From: Reyranella sp. CPCC 100927 | GTDB taxonomy: Bacteria > Pseudomonadota > Alphaproteobacteria > Reyranellales > Reyranellaceae | Length of the DNA stretch: 64,000 nucleotides | Direction of reading: 5' to 3' | NCBI RefSeq assembly: GCF_007859315.1 | Contig: NZ_VOHA01000004.1 | Span: 62,001-126,000, forward strand | Shown here: positions 9,161-17,206 of the stretch, one piece after another | How the letters are laid out: the number at the start of each line of letters is the position of its first letter | Numbering within the stretch: position 1 is the first letter of the stretch | The notes under the pieces: generated by a model | The model's input: only the letters and a program-made list of their open reading frames with translations | Database searches by the model: none | What the model was told of the DNA's origin: nothing | Translations under genes and position numbers: made by a program

Positions 9161-10159
9161 ATGGAGTATCGTCGTCTGGGCCGGTCCGGCCTTAAGCTGT
9201 CCGCCTTGTCCTACGGCAGCTGGGTAACGTTCGGCACCATCCTGGATGACGCCGGCGCGCGCGACTGCCTGGCCCTGGCGTACGATCGCGGTGTGAACTT
9301 CTTCGACAGTGCCGAGGTTTACCTGAACGGCGAGGCGGAGCGCATGCTGGGTCGAGCCATCAAGGCGCTGCGCTGGCCACGCGATACGTTCTGCGTCTCC
9401 AGCAAGGTGCTGTACGGCACGGGTGGCGAGGGCGGCCGCCCGACCGCCCGGGGATTGAGCCGCAAGCATCTCGTCGAGGCGTGCGATCAGGCCTTGCAGC
9501 GCTTTGGCCTGGACTACCTTGATCTCTACCTGTGCCATCGGCCCGACCCGGACATGTCGATCGCCGAGATCGCCTGGACCATGCACAGCCTGGTCCAGCA
9601 GGGAAAGATCCTGTACTGGGGCACGTCGGAGTGGCCGGCGGAGGATATCGCGGCGCTGATCGCATTCGCTGCCGCCCACCGGCTGGTACCGCCACAGGTC
9701 GAACAGCCGCAGTACAACCTGTTTCATCGCCATCGGGTCGAGACCGAATACCGTGCGCTGACGCAGGCGCACGGCATCGGATTGACGACGTGGTCGCCGC
9801 TGGCGTCGGGCGTGCTGGCGGGACGCTATGACACCGGCATTTCGCCTGGAACCCGGATGACGACCGAGGGCTTCACCTGGCTCCAGGATTTCGTGTTCGC
9901 CGGCCGGCAGGACGCGATGATCGCCGCGTCACGGCGGTTGCAGCCCATCGCCGACGCGCTGGGCATATCGCGCGCGCAATTGGCGATCGCCTGGTGCCTG
10001 CTGAACCCGGCTGTCACGACGGTCGTGCTGGGCGCATCGAGCCGCGCGCAACTGGCGCACAATCTCGATGCGCTTACCGTTGTTCCCCGCTTGGATGAAG
10101 CGGCGCGCCGGGCGATCGCGGCTGCGGTCCCGGCGGACGGCCGAGCAGAAGCAGGCTGA
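9161..10159 (+). CDS. Aldo/keto reductase, Kv-beta/YghZ type
   Basis: 332-aa NADPH-dependent aldo/keto reductase. The catalytic tetrad is complete: Asp49 and Tyr54 (FFDSAEVY), Lys82 (VSSKVLYG) and His126 (LCHRPDPD). The N-terminus MEYRRLGRSGLKLSALSYG and the length match the voltage-gated potassium channel beta-subunit-like subgroup that reduces small aldehydes. AGGAG lies upstream of the ATG. The last 29 codons overlap the 3' end of the convergent tetA by 86 bp; the Ala/Gly-rich tail after the last helix probably arose by read-through into the tet block. Confidence 0.92.
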   Translation: MEYRRLGRSGLKLSALSYGSWVTFGTILDDAGARDCLALAYDRGVNFFDSAEVYLNGEAERMLGRAIKALRWPRDTFCVSSKVLYGTGGEGGRPTARGLSRKHLVEACDQALQRFGLDYLDLYLCHRPDPDMSIAEIAWTMHSLVQQGKILYWGTSEWPAEDIAALIAFAAAHRLVPPQVEQPQYNLFHRHRVETEYRALTQAHGIGLTTWSPLASGVLAGRYDTGISPGTRMTTEGFTWLQDFVFAGRQDAMIAASRRLQPIADALGISRAQLAIAWCLLNPAVTTVVLGASSRAQLAHNLDALTVVPRLDEAARRAIAAAVPADGRAEAG

Positions 10160-11291
10160 TGGCGCAGAGCAGGGCGCCCGCGATCCAGGGCCAGCCGTTC
10201 CAGGGTACTGCCGTGGCGGCATAGAGCGCCGTGAACGCCAGCGGCCCGATGATCGAGGCCATGCCGGCGAGGCTGGAGAGCATGCCCTGCAAGGCGCCTT
10301 GCGTTTGCGGGCTGGTGCGCTGGGAGAGCAGGGCCTGCAGGGCAGGGTTACCGATACTGCCCAGGGCCGGCAGCACCAGCACCACCATCAGCAGCCATCC
10401 TCGCATGGTGAAGGCGAGCAGGACGTACCCCACGCCATCGGCGACAATGCTGAGGATTAACGCCCGCCGTTCGCCCAGCCACGCCGTCAACGGGCCGGTG
10501 ACGACGGCCATGGCGATCACGTGCAGGGCACCGAAGACGGCTAGCGACTGACCGACGGTGGCCGCGCTCCAGTGGAAGCGATCCTCGGTGAAGATCACCC
10601 AGAGTGCCGCAGGCACCTGGCCGGCGAGCGCGACCAGGAAATAGACACCGATCAACGCCTTCGCCGCCGCGAGATTGCCGGACCAGCGAAATGGCGCCAG
10701 CGGGTTCATGGCGGCCAGGGAGAAGCCCCGACGAGCCCCGGCTCGGGTCTCCGGCAGCAGGATGCAGGCCACCAGGAACGCCAGCGCGTTGAGCACCGCC
10801 GCGGCCACGAACGGCGCCTGCGGCGAAAGGCTGCCCATCGCGCCGCCGATCGCGGGACCCGCGATCAGGCCGCCGCCGGTGCAGGCGCCCACGATGCCGA
10901 AGACGCGGGCACGGGCGGCGTCGGCCGTGGTGTCGGCGACGCACGAGGCGGCCACGGTCGCGGTGGCGCCGGTGATGCCTGACACGATGCGGCCGAGATA
11001 GAGCACCCACAGCACGGGTGCGCTGGCCATGACCGCATAGTCGATGGCGGCGCCGGCCAGCGATGCCAGCAGCACCGGCCGGCGCCCGAAGCGGTCCGAC
11101 AGTGCGCCCAGGATCGGCGCGCACAGCACCTGCATCAGCGCGTAGAGCGAGAGCAGAACGCCGTAGTGGCCTGCGACATGATCGCTGTGCACGAGGTTGC
11201 GCAGCAGGCCCGGCAGAACCGGCATGATCAGCCCGATGCCGACCGCATCGAGCGCGACCGTGGCGCAAATGACGATGATGGCCTTGTTCAC
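10074..11291 (-). CDS. tetA: Tetracycline efflux MFS transporter TetA
   Basis: 405-aa, 12-helix major facilitator that exports tetracycline-metal complexes in exchange for protons. It is very close by eye to class A/C TetA proteins: LDAVGIGLIMPVLPGLLR in helix 1, the motif-A loop GALSDRFGRRPVLL (62-75), GRIVSGITGAT in helix 5, and GQVPAALWVIFTEDRFHW in the middle. The start is a GTG at 11291. The divergent tetR and two tet operators upstream complete a standard inducible unit. The C-terminus after helix 12 is a Pro/Gly/Arg-rich tail that reads into the aldo/keto reductase gene. This is a strong family call; substrate range needs testing. Confidence 0.93.
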   Translation of the reverse strand: MNKAIIVICATVALDAVGIGLIMPVLPGLLRNLVHSDHVAGHYGVLLSLYALMQVLCAPILGALSDRFGRRPVLLASLAGAAIDYAVMASAPVLWVLYLGRIVSGITGATATVAASCVADTTADAARARVFGIVGACTGGGLIAGPAIGGAMGSLSPQAPFVAAAVLNALAFLVACILLPETRAGARRGFSLAAMNPLAPFRWSGNLAAAKALIGVYFLVALAGQVPAALWVIFTEDRFHWSAATVGQSLAVFGALHVIAMAVVTGPLTAWLGERRALILSIVADGVGYVLLAFTMRGWLLMVVLVLPALGSIGNPALQALLSQRTSPQTQGALQGMLSSLAGMASIIGPLAFTALYAATAVPWNGWPWIAGALLCAISLLLLGRPPGPQPRSPGAPLHPSGEQR

Positions 11292-11319
11292 GTGCGGCCT
11301 TAGATGGCAGGTGGTTTGT

Positions 11320-11332
11320 TTATCTTAGATAA
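11320..11332. promoter_or_regulatory. tet operator near tetA
   Basis: Palindrome TTATCTTAGATAA with 6-bp perfect arms around a single central base. The TATC...GATA spacing equals that of known tet operators (TATCANTGATA). It sits 29 bp upstream of the tetA GTG, where it would cover the tetA promoter. The centre deviates from consensus (CTTAG instead of CANTG), so it may be the weaker site. Confidence 0.75.
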
Positions 11333-11350
11333 GGACGGGTTGGCTTTTAA

Positions 11351-11367
11351 ATTTATCACTGATAAAT
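11351..11367. promoter_or_regulatory. tet operator near tetR
   Basis: Palindrome ATTTATCACTGATAAAT with 8-bp arms around a central C. The core TATCACTGATA is identical to the core of the classical tetO2 operator. The site lies 28 bp upstream of tetR, and its centre is 33 bp from that of the tetA-side operator, an arrangement like that of plasmid tet determinants where TetR represses both genes. Confidence 0.88.
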
Positions 11368-11394
11368 AGTCAAGCGAGATCGGCGGCTAACATC

Positions 11395-12027
11395 ATGAAA
11401 TTACAGCGCGACACCGTCCTTCAGGCGGCTCTTGATCTGCTGAATGAGGTCGGCATGGACGGGCTCACGACCCGCAAGCTGGCCGAGCGGCTGGGTGTGC
11501 AGCAGCCGGCGCTCTATTGGCACTTCAAGAACAAGCGGGCCCTGCTGGATGCGATGGCCGAGATGATGCTGGCCGACCGGCATGCGCGTGCCCTGTCGCG
11601 GCCGGAGGAAGGCTGGCGCGCGTTTCTCGCCGAGAACGCCCGCAGCTTCCGCCAGGCCTTGCTGGCGTATCGCGACGGCGCGCGCATCCATGCCGGCACA
11701 CGCCCGAGCGACGGGCAGTCCGGCACCGCCGAGGCCCAGATCCGCTTTCTCAACGACGCCGGCTTCAGCGTGACCGACGCGGCCTATGCGCTGGTGAGCA
11801 TCAGCCACTACACCGTGGGTGCGGTGCTGGAGCAGCAGGCGTACGAAAGCGACGCCGCCGACCGCACCGCGGGCGCACGGCTGCCGCCGCTGCTCGACCA
11901 GGTTCTGGCCCACTTCCACCATGCCGGCCCCGAGGCGGCGTTCGAATACGGGCTCGGTGTCATCCTCGACGGCCTGGAGAAGAAGCGTCGCCCCGGACGC
12001 CCGGCGCGGCCGCGGTCACGCGCTTGA
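11395..12027 (+). CDS. tetR: Tetracycline repressor TetR
   Basis: 210-aa tetracycline-responsive repressor. The helix-turn-helix region LTTRKLAERLGVQQPALYWH is the classic TetR sequence. All drug-contact residues known from TetR(B) are kept, each offset by one: His63, Asn81, Phe85, His99, Thr102 (in RIHAGTRP) and Gln115. The C-terminal TetR_C domain runs to about 200. It is divergent from tetA with two tet operators in the 103-bp gap. The basic tail KKRRPGRPARPRSRA overlaps the end of the convergent LysR gene by 68 bp, so the natural C-terminus has probably been extended. Confidence 0.95.
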   Translation: MKLQRDTVLQAALDLLNEVGMDGLTTRKLAERLGVQQPALYWHFKNKRALLDAMAEMMLADRHARALSRPEEGWRAFLAENARSFRQALLAYRDGARIHAGTRPSDGQSGTAEAQIRFLNDAGFSVTDAAYALVSISHYTVGAVLEQQAYESDAADRTAGARLPPLLDQVLAHFHHAGPEAAFEYGLGVILDGLEKKRRPGRPARPRSRA

Positions 12028-12883
12028 ACTCGGCGACGAAGTCGATGGCGATGCGCGACAGCGGGCGGCGCGTCGGCTGGAACATGGCGTAGCGGTAGAA
12101 CAGCCTGGGCGCGAACGGCCGCACCACCAGGCCGATCTTCTCGAAATGCGCGCCGGTCGACTGATCGACGATGGTGACGCCGACGCTCTCCATCACCAGC
12201 GCGCAGGCGGTGCCGAAGAACTCGACATGGGCCGCCATCTTCAACTGTGCCCCGGCTTCGGCGAAGGCGCGTTCGATCGCTTCGTGCAGGAAGTGGTCGG
12301 CATAGAGCGAGATGAAAGGCACGCCGTCGAGCAGTTGCGGCGTCAGGACGCGGTGCCGCGCGGCGGGATGGCCCTTGGGCAGAACGCAGACGCACTCGAT
12401 CTCGAAGATGTCGATCACCGACGCGGGACTTTCGATCGGCAACTCGGCGAAGCCGATGTCGAAGGCGTCGATGCGGCCAAGGTCGCGCACCGTGGGCGAG
12501 GAGCGCGTGATGAAGCGTGCCGTGCCGTCGGGCCAGCGCTTGAGAATGCGCGCGATGATCGGCGGCAGCACGTAGGTCGCCAGGCCCGGCTGGCTGGCCA
12601 GCGACAAGGTTCCCGATTTCAAGCGCTTCAGGTCGCGCGCGACCTGGACGGTGCGTTCCAGCACGCCCAAGGTGCGGCGCACTTCCTCGAAGAACAGGGC
12701 CGCCTCCGGCGTCGCCTCCAGTTTGCCCTTGCGGCGTTTGAAGAGGGCAACGCCCAGTTCGTCCTCCAGCCGGGTGATCAGGTTGCTGATGGCCGGCTGC
12801 GACTTGCTGAGAACGACGGCGGCGCCGCTCATCGAGCCGGTCTCGATCACGGCGCGAAAAGCTTCCAGATGCCGCGTGTCCAT
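11960..12883 (-). CDS. LysR-family transcriptional regulator
   Basis: 307-aa LysR regulator. The winged HTH is at 1-60 (HLEAFRAVIETGSMSGAAVV, then LSKSQPAISNLI), followed by a periplasmic-binding-like effector domain (about 90-295). It is divergently transcribed from a polyamine-type ABC operon whose first gene starts 150 bp away, so control of that operon and of the downstream arginase-family gene is likely. The effector is unknown. The final residues (GVRGDASSPGRRG) run over the 3' end of tetR. Confidence 0.92.
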   Translation of the reverse strand: MDTRHLEAFRAVIETGSMSGAAVVLSKSQPAISNLITRLEDELGVALFKRRKGKLEATPEAALFFEEVRRTLGVLERTVQVARDLKRLKSGTLSLASQPGLATYVLPPIIARILKRWPDGTARFITRSSPTVRDLGRIDAFDIGFAELPIESPASVIDIFEIECVCVLPKGHPAARHRVLTPQLLDGVPFISLYADHFLHEAIERAFAEAGAQLKMAAHVEFFGTACALVMESVGVTIVDQSTGAHFEKIGLVVRPFAPRLFYRYAMFQPTRRPLSRIAIDFVAEFKRVTAAAPGVRGDASSPGRRG

Positions 12884-12910
12884 TGCCGTCCCCGGGATCG
12901 CCTGTCATTT

Positions 12911-12935
12911 TCGTTATAATCATAAGTTATATGTT
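12911..12935. promoter_or_regulatory. AT-rich divergent promoter/LysR site
   Basis: The gap between the LysR gene and the ABC operon has one conspicuously AT-rich patch, with ATAA and TTAT half-sites spaced 7 bp apart (12916-12930). LysR sites are typically short AT-rich dyads of the T-N11-A form, and a -10 element for either direction could overlap it. No conserved operator can be named. Confidence 0.3.
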
Positions 12936-13033
12936 TCACCCATATTTGTTTTTGACCTGAAACGCCGGCCCGTCCGAGACTCCATCGATGCGGCGCTGAA
13001 AAAGCGTTGGTCGGGGCGGAACGGAACGGCGGC

Positions 13034-14128
13034 GTGAAGGACAGTCTCATCCTGGCGGGGATCGAGAAGCGCTACGGCGATGCCGTGGCGCTGCAGGCGA
13101 CCGATCTCGAGATCAAGGCCGGCGAGTTCGTGACCCTGCTGGGTCCCTCGGGCTCGGGCAAGACCACGATCCTGATGAGCATTGCGGGCTTCGTGCCGCC
13201 GTCGGCCGGCCGCATCCTGCTCGACGGCCAGGATGTCACCGGCCTGCCGCCCGAGCGGCGCAACTTCGGCGTGGTGTTCCAGGGCTACGCGCTCTTTCCG
13301 CACCTGACGGTGAACGACAATGTCGGCTTCCCGCTGCGCGCCCGCGGCATCCGCGGCGCCGACGCGCAGCGCAAGATCGACGCCGTGCTGGACATGGCGC
13401 AGCTGCGCGCCTTCGCGCGGCGCTTGCCGCGCCAGCTGTCGGGCGGCCAGCAGCAGCGCGTGGCGCTGGCCCGCGCGCTGGTCTTCGAGCCCGAACTCCT
13501 GCTGTTGGACGAGCCGCTGAGCGCGCTCGACCGCGCGCTGCGCAAGGACTTCCAGGCCGAGTTCAAGGCGATCCATCGCCAGGTCGGCACCACGTTCATC
13601 TACGTGACGCACGACCAGGAAGAAGCGCTCACGATGTCGGATCGCATCGTGATCCTCGATCGCGGCCGCATCCTGCAGAGCGCGCCACCCAGCGAGCTCT
13701 ACGAGCGCCCGGCCACCGAGTTCGTGGCGCGCTTCCTGGGCAAGAGCAATTTCCTGCGCGGCAGGATCACCCGCGTCGCGGACGGCATGGCCGACCTGCA
13801 GTGCCCGGCGCTGACGTCGCGCGTGTCTGTCGGTCGGCAGGATGCACTGGCCATCGGCGCCAACGCCGTCGCGGCGCTGCGGCCCGAGAAGGTCAAGCTG
13901 CAGCGCAGCGAAGCGCCGGCCGATGGATGCTCGGCGACAGGGCAGGTGGCCGACATCACCTATCTCGGTTCGGTGATCGACGTTACCCTGGCGCTGGCCG
14001 ATGGCACGACGCTGGCGGCGACGATACCCGCCGGCGCGCTCGCGCTGAGCGAAGGCGAGACGCTGGTCGCGTCGTGGGCGCCTGACGCCGCGATCCTGGT
14101 CGAGCCCGACGTGGAGCGGGGCGCATGA
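13034..14128 (+). CDS. Spermidine/putrescine-type ABC ATPase
   Basis: 364-aa ATPase of the PotA class powering import through the two permeases downstream. Walker A is GPSGSGKTT (37-45), the signature is LSGGQQQR and Walker B is LLLLDEPLSALD; a TOBE domain occupies the last 90 residues, as in PotA. I chose the GTG at 13034, where family similarity begins; an in-frame TTG at 13007 would add nine residues. Its stop overlaps the start of the next gene (ATGA), so it is the first gene of a translationally coupled operon. Polyamine or a related cation is the likely substrate, supported by the neighbouring arginase-family gene. Confidence 0.9.
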   Translation: MKDSLILAGIEKRYGDAVALQATDLEIKAGEFVTLLGPSGSGKTTILMSIAGFVPPSAGRILLDGQDVTGLPPERRNFGVVFQGYALFPHLTVNDNVGFPLRARGIRGADAQRKIDAVLDMAQLRAFARRLPRQLSGGQQQRVALARALVFEPELLLLDEPLSALDRALRKDFQAEFKAIHRQVGTTFIYVTHDQEEALTMSDRIVILDRGRILQSAPPSELYERPATEFVARFLGKSNFLRGRITRVADGMADLQCPALTSRVSVGRQDALAIGANAVAALRPEKVKLQRSEAPADGCSATGQVADITYLGSVIDVTLALADGTTLAATIPAGALALSEGETLVASWAPDAAILVEPDVERGA

Positions 14129-14985
14129 GCGCCGCCGCCGTCGCGTCGTCCGGCACGCCGCGCGGCGAGCGGCTGTACTGGGCGTTGCTGGTACTGCCCT
14201 GCGTGTTCCTCGGCCTGTTCTATGTCGTGCCGGTCATCAACGTGCTGGTGATGAGCGTCACGGTGCCGCGCCTGGGCCTGTCGAACTACGCCGACCTGGT
14301 CGCCAATCCCGCGGTGCGACGCGTGCTGTGGACCACGGTGCGTATCGGCGTGCTCACCACGGCGATCACCCTGCTGCTGGGCTACATCGTCGCCTACGCG
14401 CTGGTGCACACCAGCGCGCGCCAGCGCCAGACCCTGCTGGCGATCGTGGTGGCGAGCTTCTGGATCAGCGTGCTGATCCGCGCCTTCGCCTGGGTGGCGA
14501 TCCTGCAGTCGGCGGGCCTGGTCAATAGTGCACTGATGGGACTGGGCCTGATCGACAGCCCGCTGCAACTGGTGCGCAACGAAGTCGGCGTCATGATCGG
14601 CATGGTGCACTACATGCTGCCGTACGCCATCCTGCCGCTCTACGCCAACATGAGCGGCATCGATCGCAGCCTGGTGCCGGCGGCGCGCGCGCTGGGCGCC
14701 ACGCCGGCGCAGGCGTTCCGCTGGGTGTTCCTGCCCATGAGCCTGCCCGGCCTGATCGGCGCCGGCATCATCGTGCTGATCTTCTCGCTGGGCTTCTACA
14801 TCACGCCGGCCATCCTGGGCGGCGGCAAGACCATCATGGTGGCCGAGTACATCAGCGTGCAGATCTCCGAGACCTTGCGCTGGGGCCTGGCCGCCATGCT
14901 GGCCACGACCCTGCTGGCCAGCGTCCTGCTGCTGGTCTTCTGGCTCAGCCGCTTCATGGACGTCGAAGCGGCGCTGCGGAAGTAG
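14125..14985 (+). CDS. ABC permease, PotB type
   Basis: 286-aa inner-membrane permease with six predicted helices. The cytoplasmic EAA loop (PAARALGATPAQAFRWVFLP) docks onto the ATPase encoded just upstream. The N-terminal ERLYWALLVLPCVFLGLFYV and length match PotB/PotH-like proteins. It overlaps the ATPase gene by 4 bp. It is separated from the second permease by 188 bp that contain an inserted palindromic repeat, which may weaken or segment the operon. Confidence 0.9.
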   Translation: MSAAAVASSGTPRGERLYWALLVLPCVFLGLFYVVPVINVLVMSVTVPRLGLSNYADLVANPAVRRVLWTTVRIGVLTTAITLLLGYIVAYALVHTSARQRQTLLAIVVASFWISVLIRAFAWVAILQSAGLVNSALMGLGLIDSPLQLVRNEVGVMIGMVHYMLPYAILPLYANMSGIDRSLVPAARALGATPAQAFRWVFLPMSLPGLIGAGIIVLIFSLGFYITPAILGGGKTIMVAEYISVQISETLRWGLAAMLATTLLASVLLLVFWLSRFMDVEAALRK

Positions 14986-15020
14986 GGGGGATCAGGATGG
15001 TCGCTCGGATGTACTGTTGT

Positions 15021-15147
15021 CCTCCCCAGCTTTGCTGGGGAGGTGCCCCGAAGGGGCGGAGGGGAGCCGACGAGATCTTGATAACGGAGACCACGTCGGC
15101 TCCCCCTCCGGCCTTCGGCCACCTCCCCCAGCGAAGCTGGGGGAGGA
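15021..15147. repeat. Dispersed palindrome family C
   Basis: A 127-bp dyad whose arms are themselves hairpins. The left arm carries CCTCCCCAGC-TTT-GCTGGGGAGG (15021-15043) and GCCCC-GAA-GGGGC (15045-15057); the right arm carries the inverse with GGCC-TTC-GGCC and CCCCCAGC-GAA-GCTGGGGG. The inner boundary is marked by CCGACG/CGTCGG. It lies inside an ABC operon between the two permease genes. A decayed relative (AGCTTTGCTGG, then AGGTGCCCGAA) occurs near 32.34 kb. Confidence 0.85.
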
Positions 15148-15173
15148 TGTGTCAGGGATACTAGGCGCGGACC

Positions 15174-15950
15174 ATGCAGCGCTTCTCCTTCATCCACGTC
15201 CTGGCCTGGGCCACGGCCTGCTTCCTGATCCTGCCGATCCTGGTCGTGATCCCGATTTCGGTGACGCCGGAGCGCTATCTGTCGCTGCCCACCAACAGCA
15301 TGTCGTTCGGCCACTACGCCAACCTGGTGGGCGATGCGCGCTGGTCCAAGAGCATTCTCGACAGCCTGATCGTGGCTTCAGGCGCCACGGTGCTGTCGAC
15401 GGCGCTGGGCACCGCCTTCGCGGTGGGCGCCTGGCGGCTGGGCGTGCCGCTGGCGCGCCGCCTGCGGCTCTTGATGCTGGCGCCCATCATCGTGCCGCCG
15501 ATCGTGCATGCCATCGCCTTCTACCGGGCATGGGCTGTCGTCGGCCTGCTCGACAGCTACCTCGGCCTGGTGCTGATCCACGCCATGAAGGGCCTGCCGT
15601 TCGTGGTGCTGACGGTGGCGGCGTCGCTGGCTAACCTTGATCACCGGCTCGAGCAGGCGGCGCGCAGCCTGGGCGCCACGCCGGGCCAGGCGATGCGCTG
15701 GGTGGTGCTGCCGCAGGTCGCGACCGGCGTCGTGTCGGGCGCCGCGTTCGCCTTCATCACCTCGTGGGACGAGACGATCGTGGCGCTGTTCGTCACCAGC
15801 CGCCGCGTCGTCACCCTGCCGCGCCGCATCTGGGAAGGGCTGGCCGACAACATCGATCCCGCCATCGCCGCGCTGGGCACGCTGATGGTGCTCATCACCG
15901 TGGCCGCCGTGGTGATCAACACGCTTCGCACGCAGAGGAGGACTGCATGA
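15174..15950 (+). CDS. ABC permease, PotC type
   Basis: 258-aa inner-membrane permease, partner of the PotB-type protein. It has six predicted helices and an EAA loop (EQAARSLGATPGQAMRWVVL). Length and the ERYLSLPTNSMSFGHYANL segment after helix 1 are typical of PotC/PotI. The ATG at 15174 comes 26 bp after the inserted repeat, and no strong ribosome site is visible. Its stop overlaps the ATG of the binding protein by 4 bp. Confidence 0.9.
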   Translation: MQRFSFIHVLAWATACFLILPILVVIPISVTPERYLSLPTNSMSFGHYANLVGDARWSKSILDSLIVASGATVLSTALGTAFAVGAWRLGVPLARRLRLLMLAPIIVPPIVHAIAFYRAWAVVGLLDSYLGLVLIHAMKGLPFVVLTVAASLANLDHRLEQAARSLGATPGQAMRWVVLPQVATGVVSGAAFAFITSWDETIVALFVTSRRVVTLPRRIWEGLADNIDPAIAALGTLMVLITVAAVVINTLRTQRRTA

Positions 15951-17068
15951 GCCAAGAGCATCAAGAGTTCCGCGATGACTGCCTCGCAATCCTGCGCCGG
16001 CAGACCGAAGGCAAGCGCGTACACCGCCGCCGCTTCCTGCAGGCGATCGCAGCGCTGGGCATCGTGCCGACGGCGGTGAGGTTCACACCGGTGGCGCACG
16101 CAGCCGCCGGCGAACTGGTGATCGTGAACTGGGGCGGCGATGCCGTGCCGGCCTACGACGAGATCTGGGCCAAGCCGTTCAACGCCGCCAACGCCGGCGT
16201 CAAGGCGATGATCAACGGCGCCGGCCCGACCTCGGGCAAGATCAAGGCGATGGTCGAAAGCGGCGCCGTGACCTGGGACGTCTGCGACCGTACCGTGCCG
16301 GCCTCGGTTGAACTGGGTCGCCAGGGTCTGTTGGAGAAGGTCAACTGGAGCATTGTCGCCAAGGACAAGCTGCGACCGGCACACCGATCCGACTGGGGCG
16401 TCGGCGCCTATCTCTACGCCTTCGTGCTGACCCACGACCGCCAGGCCCTGCGTGGCGCCGTGCCCAAGACCTGGGCCGATTTCTGGAACGTGAAGGACTT
16501 TCCCGGCAAGCGCACCCTGCGCAACAACATCGAGGGCATGCTGGAAGCCGCCCTGATGGCCGACGGCGTGGCGCCGGACAAGATCTATCCCATCAACGTC
16601 GACCGCGCGCTCGACAAGATCAAGCAGATCAAGCAGCACACCATCTTCTGGACCACCGGTGCGGAGAGCCAGCAGCTCTTCCGCAACAAGGAAGTGGTGA
16701 TGGGCAACCTCTGGCATACGCGCTCCATGCTGCTGGCCAAGGAGGTCGGCGATCGCATCCAGTTCACCTTCGACCAGGGCGTGCTGTTCGCCGGCGCCTG
16801 GCTGGTGCCCAAGGGCAACCCCGGCAAGGACCTGGCCTGGAAGTTCATCGCCTCGGCCCAGGATCCCAGGAGCCAGGTCGAGCTCTTGAAGCGCGTCGGC
16901 AACGGGCCGATCAATCCGGAGGCGGCGGCACTGGTGCCCGCCGAACTCAAGGTCAACGACTGCGGCTCGCCCGAGAACTTCGCCAAGCAGGTGGCCGTCG
17001 ACAGCGAGTGGTATGCCGAACACTACGCCACGGCGCTGAACCGCTACATGGACGCCATCGCGTCGTAA
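15947..17068 (+). CDS. ABC substrate-binding protein, PotD type
   Basis: 373-aa extracellular solute-binding protein (spermidine/putrescine/iron-type family). The N-terminus is long, about 35 residues before RRRFLQAIAALG, consistent with a Tat-type signal ending near AHAAA. The mature protein begins ELVIVNWGGDAVPAYDEIW, which is characteristic of this family. It is the last gene of the coupled ABC operon and is followed by a large inverted repeat. The exact ligand is unknown; the family also includes binders of other small cations and opine-like compounds. Confidence 0.88.
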   Translation: MSQEHQEFRDDCLAILRRQTEGKRVHRRRFLQAIAALGIVPTAVRFTPVAHAAAGELVIVNWGGDAVPAYDEIWAKPFNAANAGVKAMINGAGPTSGKIKAMVESGAVTWDVCDRTVPASVELGRQGLLEKVNWSIVAKDKLRPAHRSDWGVGAYLYAFVLTHDRQALRGAVPKTWADFWNVKDFPGKRTLRNNIEGMLEAALMADGVAPDKIYPINVDRALDKIKQIKQHTIFWTTGAESQQLFRNKEVVMGNLWHTRSMLLAKEVGDRIQFTFDQGVLFAGAWLVPKGNPGKDLAWKFIASAQDPRSQVELLKRVGNGPINPEAAALVPAELKVNDCGSPENFAKQVAVDSEWYAEHYATALNRYMDAIAS

Positions 17069-17081
17069 GTCCGCCGCCAGC

Positions 17082-17165
17082 CTTCATGGTGAGCCTGTCG
17101 AACCATGAAGGCGTCGCACCCTGGTGGTGCGGACCACTTCATGGTTCGACAGGCTCACCATGAAG
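17082..17165. repeat. Dispersed palindrome family D
   Basis: Perfect 29-bp inverted repeat (left 17082-17110, right 17137-17165) with a 26-nt loop. The arm contains CATGGTGAGCCTGTCGAACC, which is widespread in my memory of alpha- and betaproteobacterial genomes. It separates the ABC operon from the arginase-family gene, and in RNA it would form a very strong hairpin, so it may terminate or attenuate read-through. Confidence 0.9.
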
Positions 17166-17206
17166 TGGCTCTCGGCATTCGCGTTTGAGCCGCAACAGGA
17201 TCGCCC

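Noticed and set aside
10074-12027. Recent plasmid or transposon carriage of tetA/tetR
   Set aside because: No transposase, resolvase or terminal repeats found, and base composition equals that of the neighbours.
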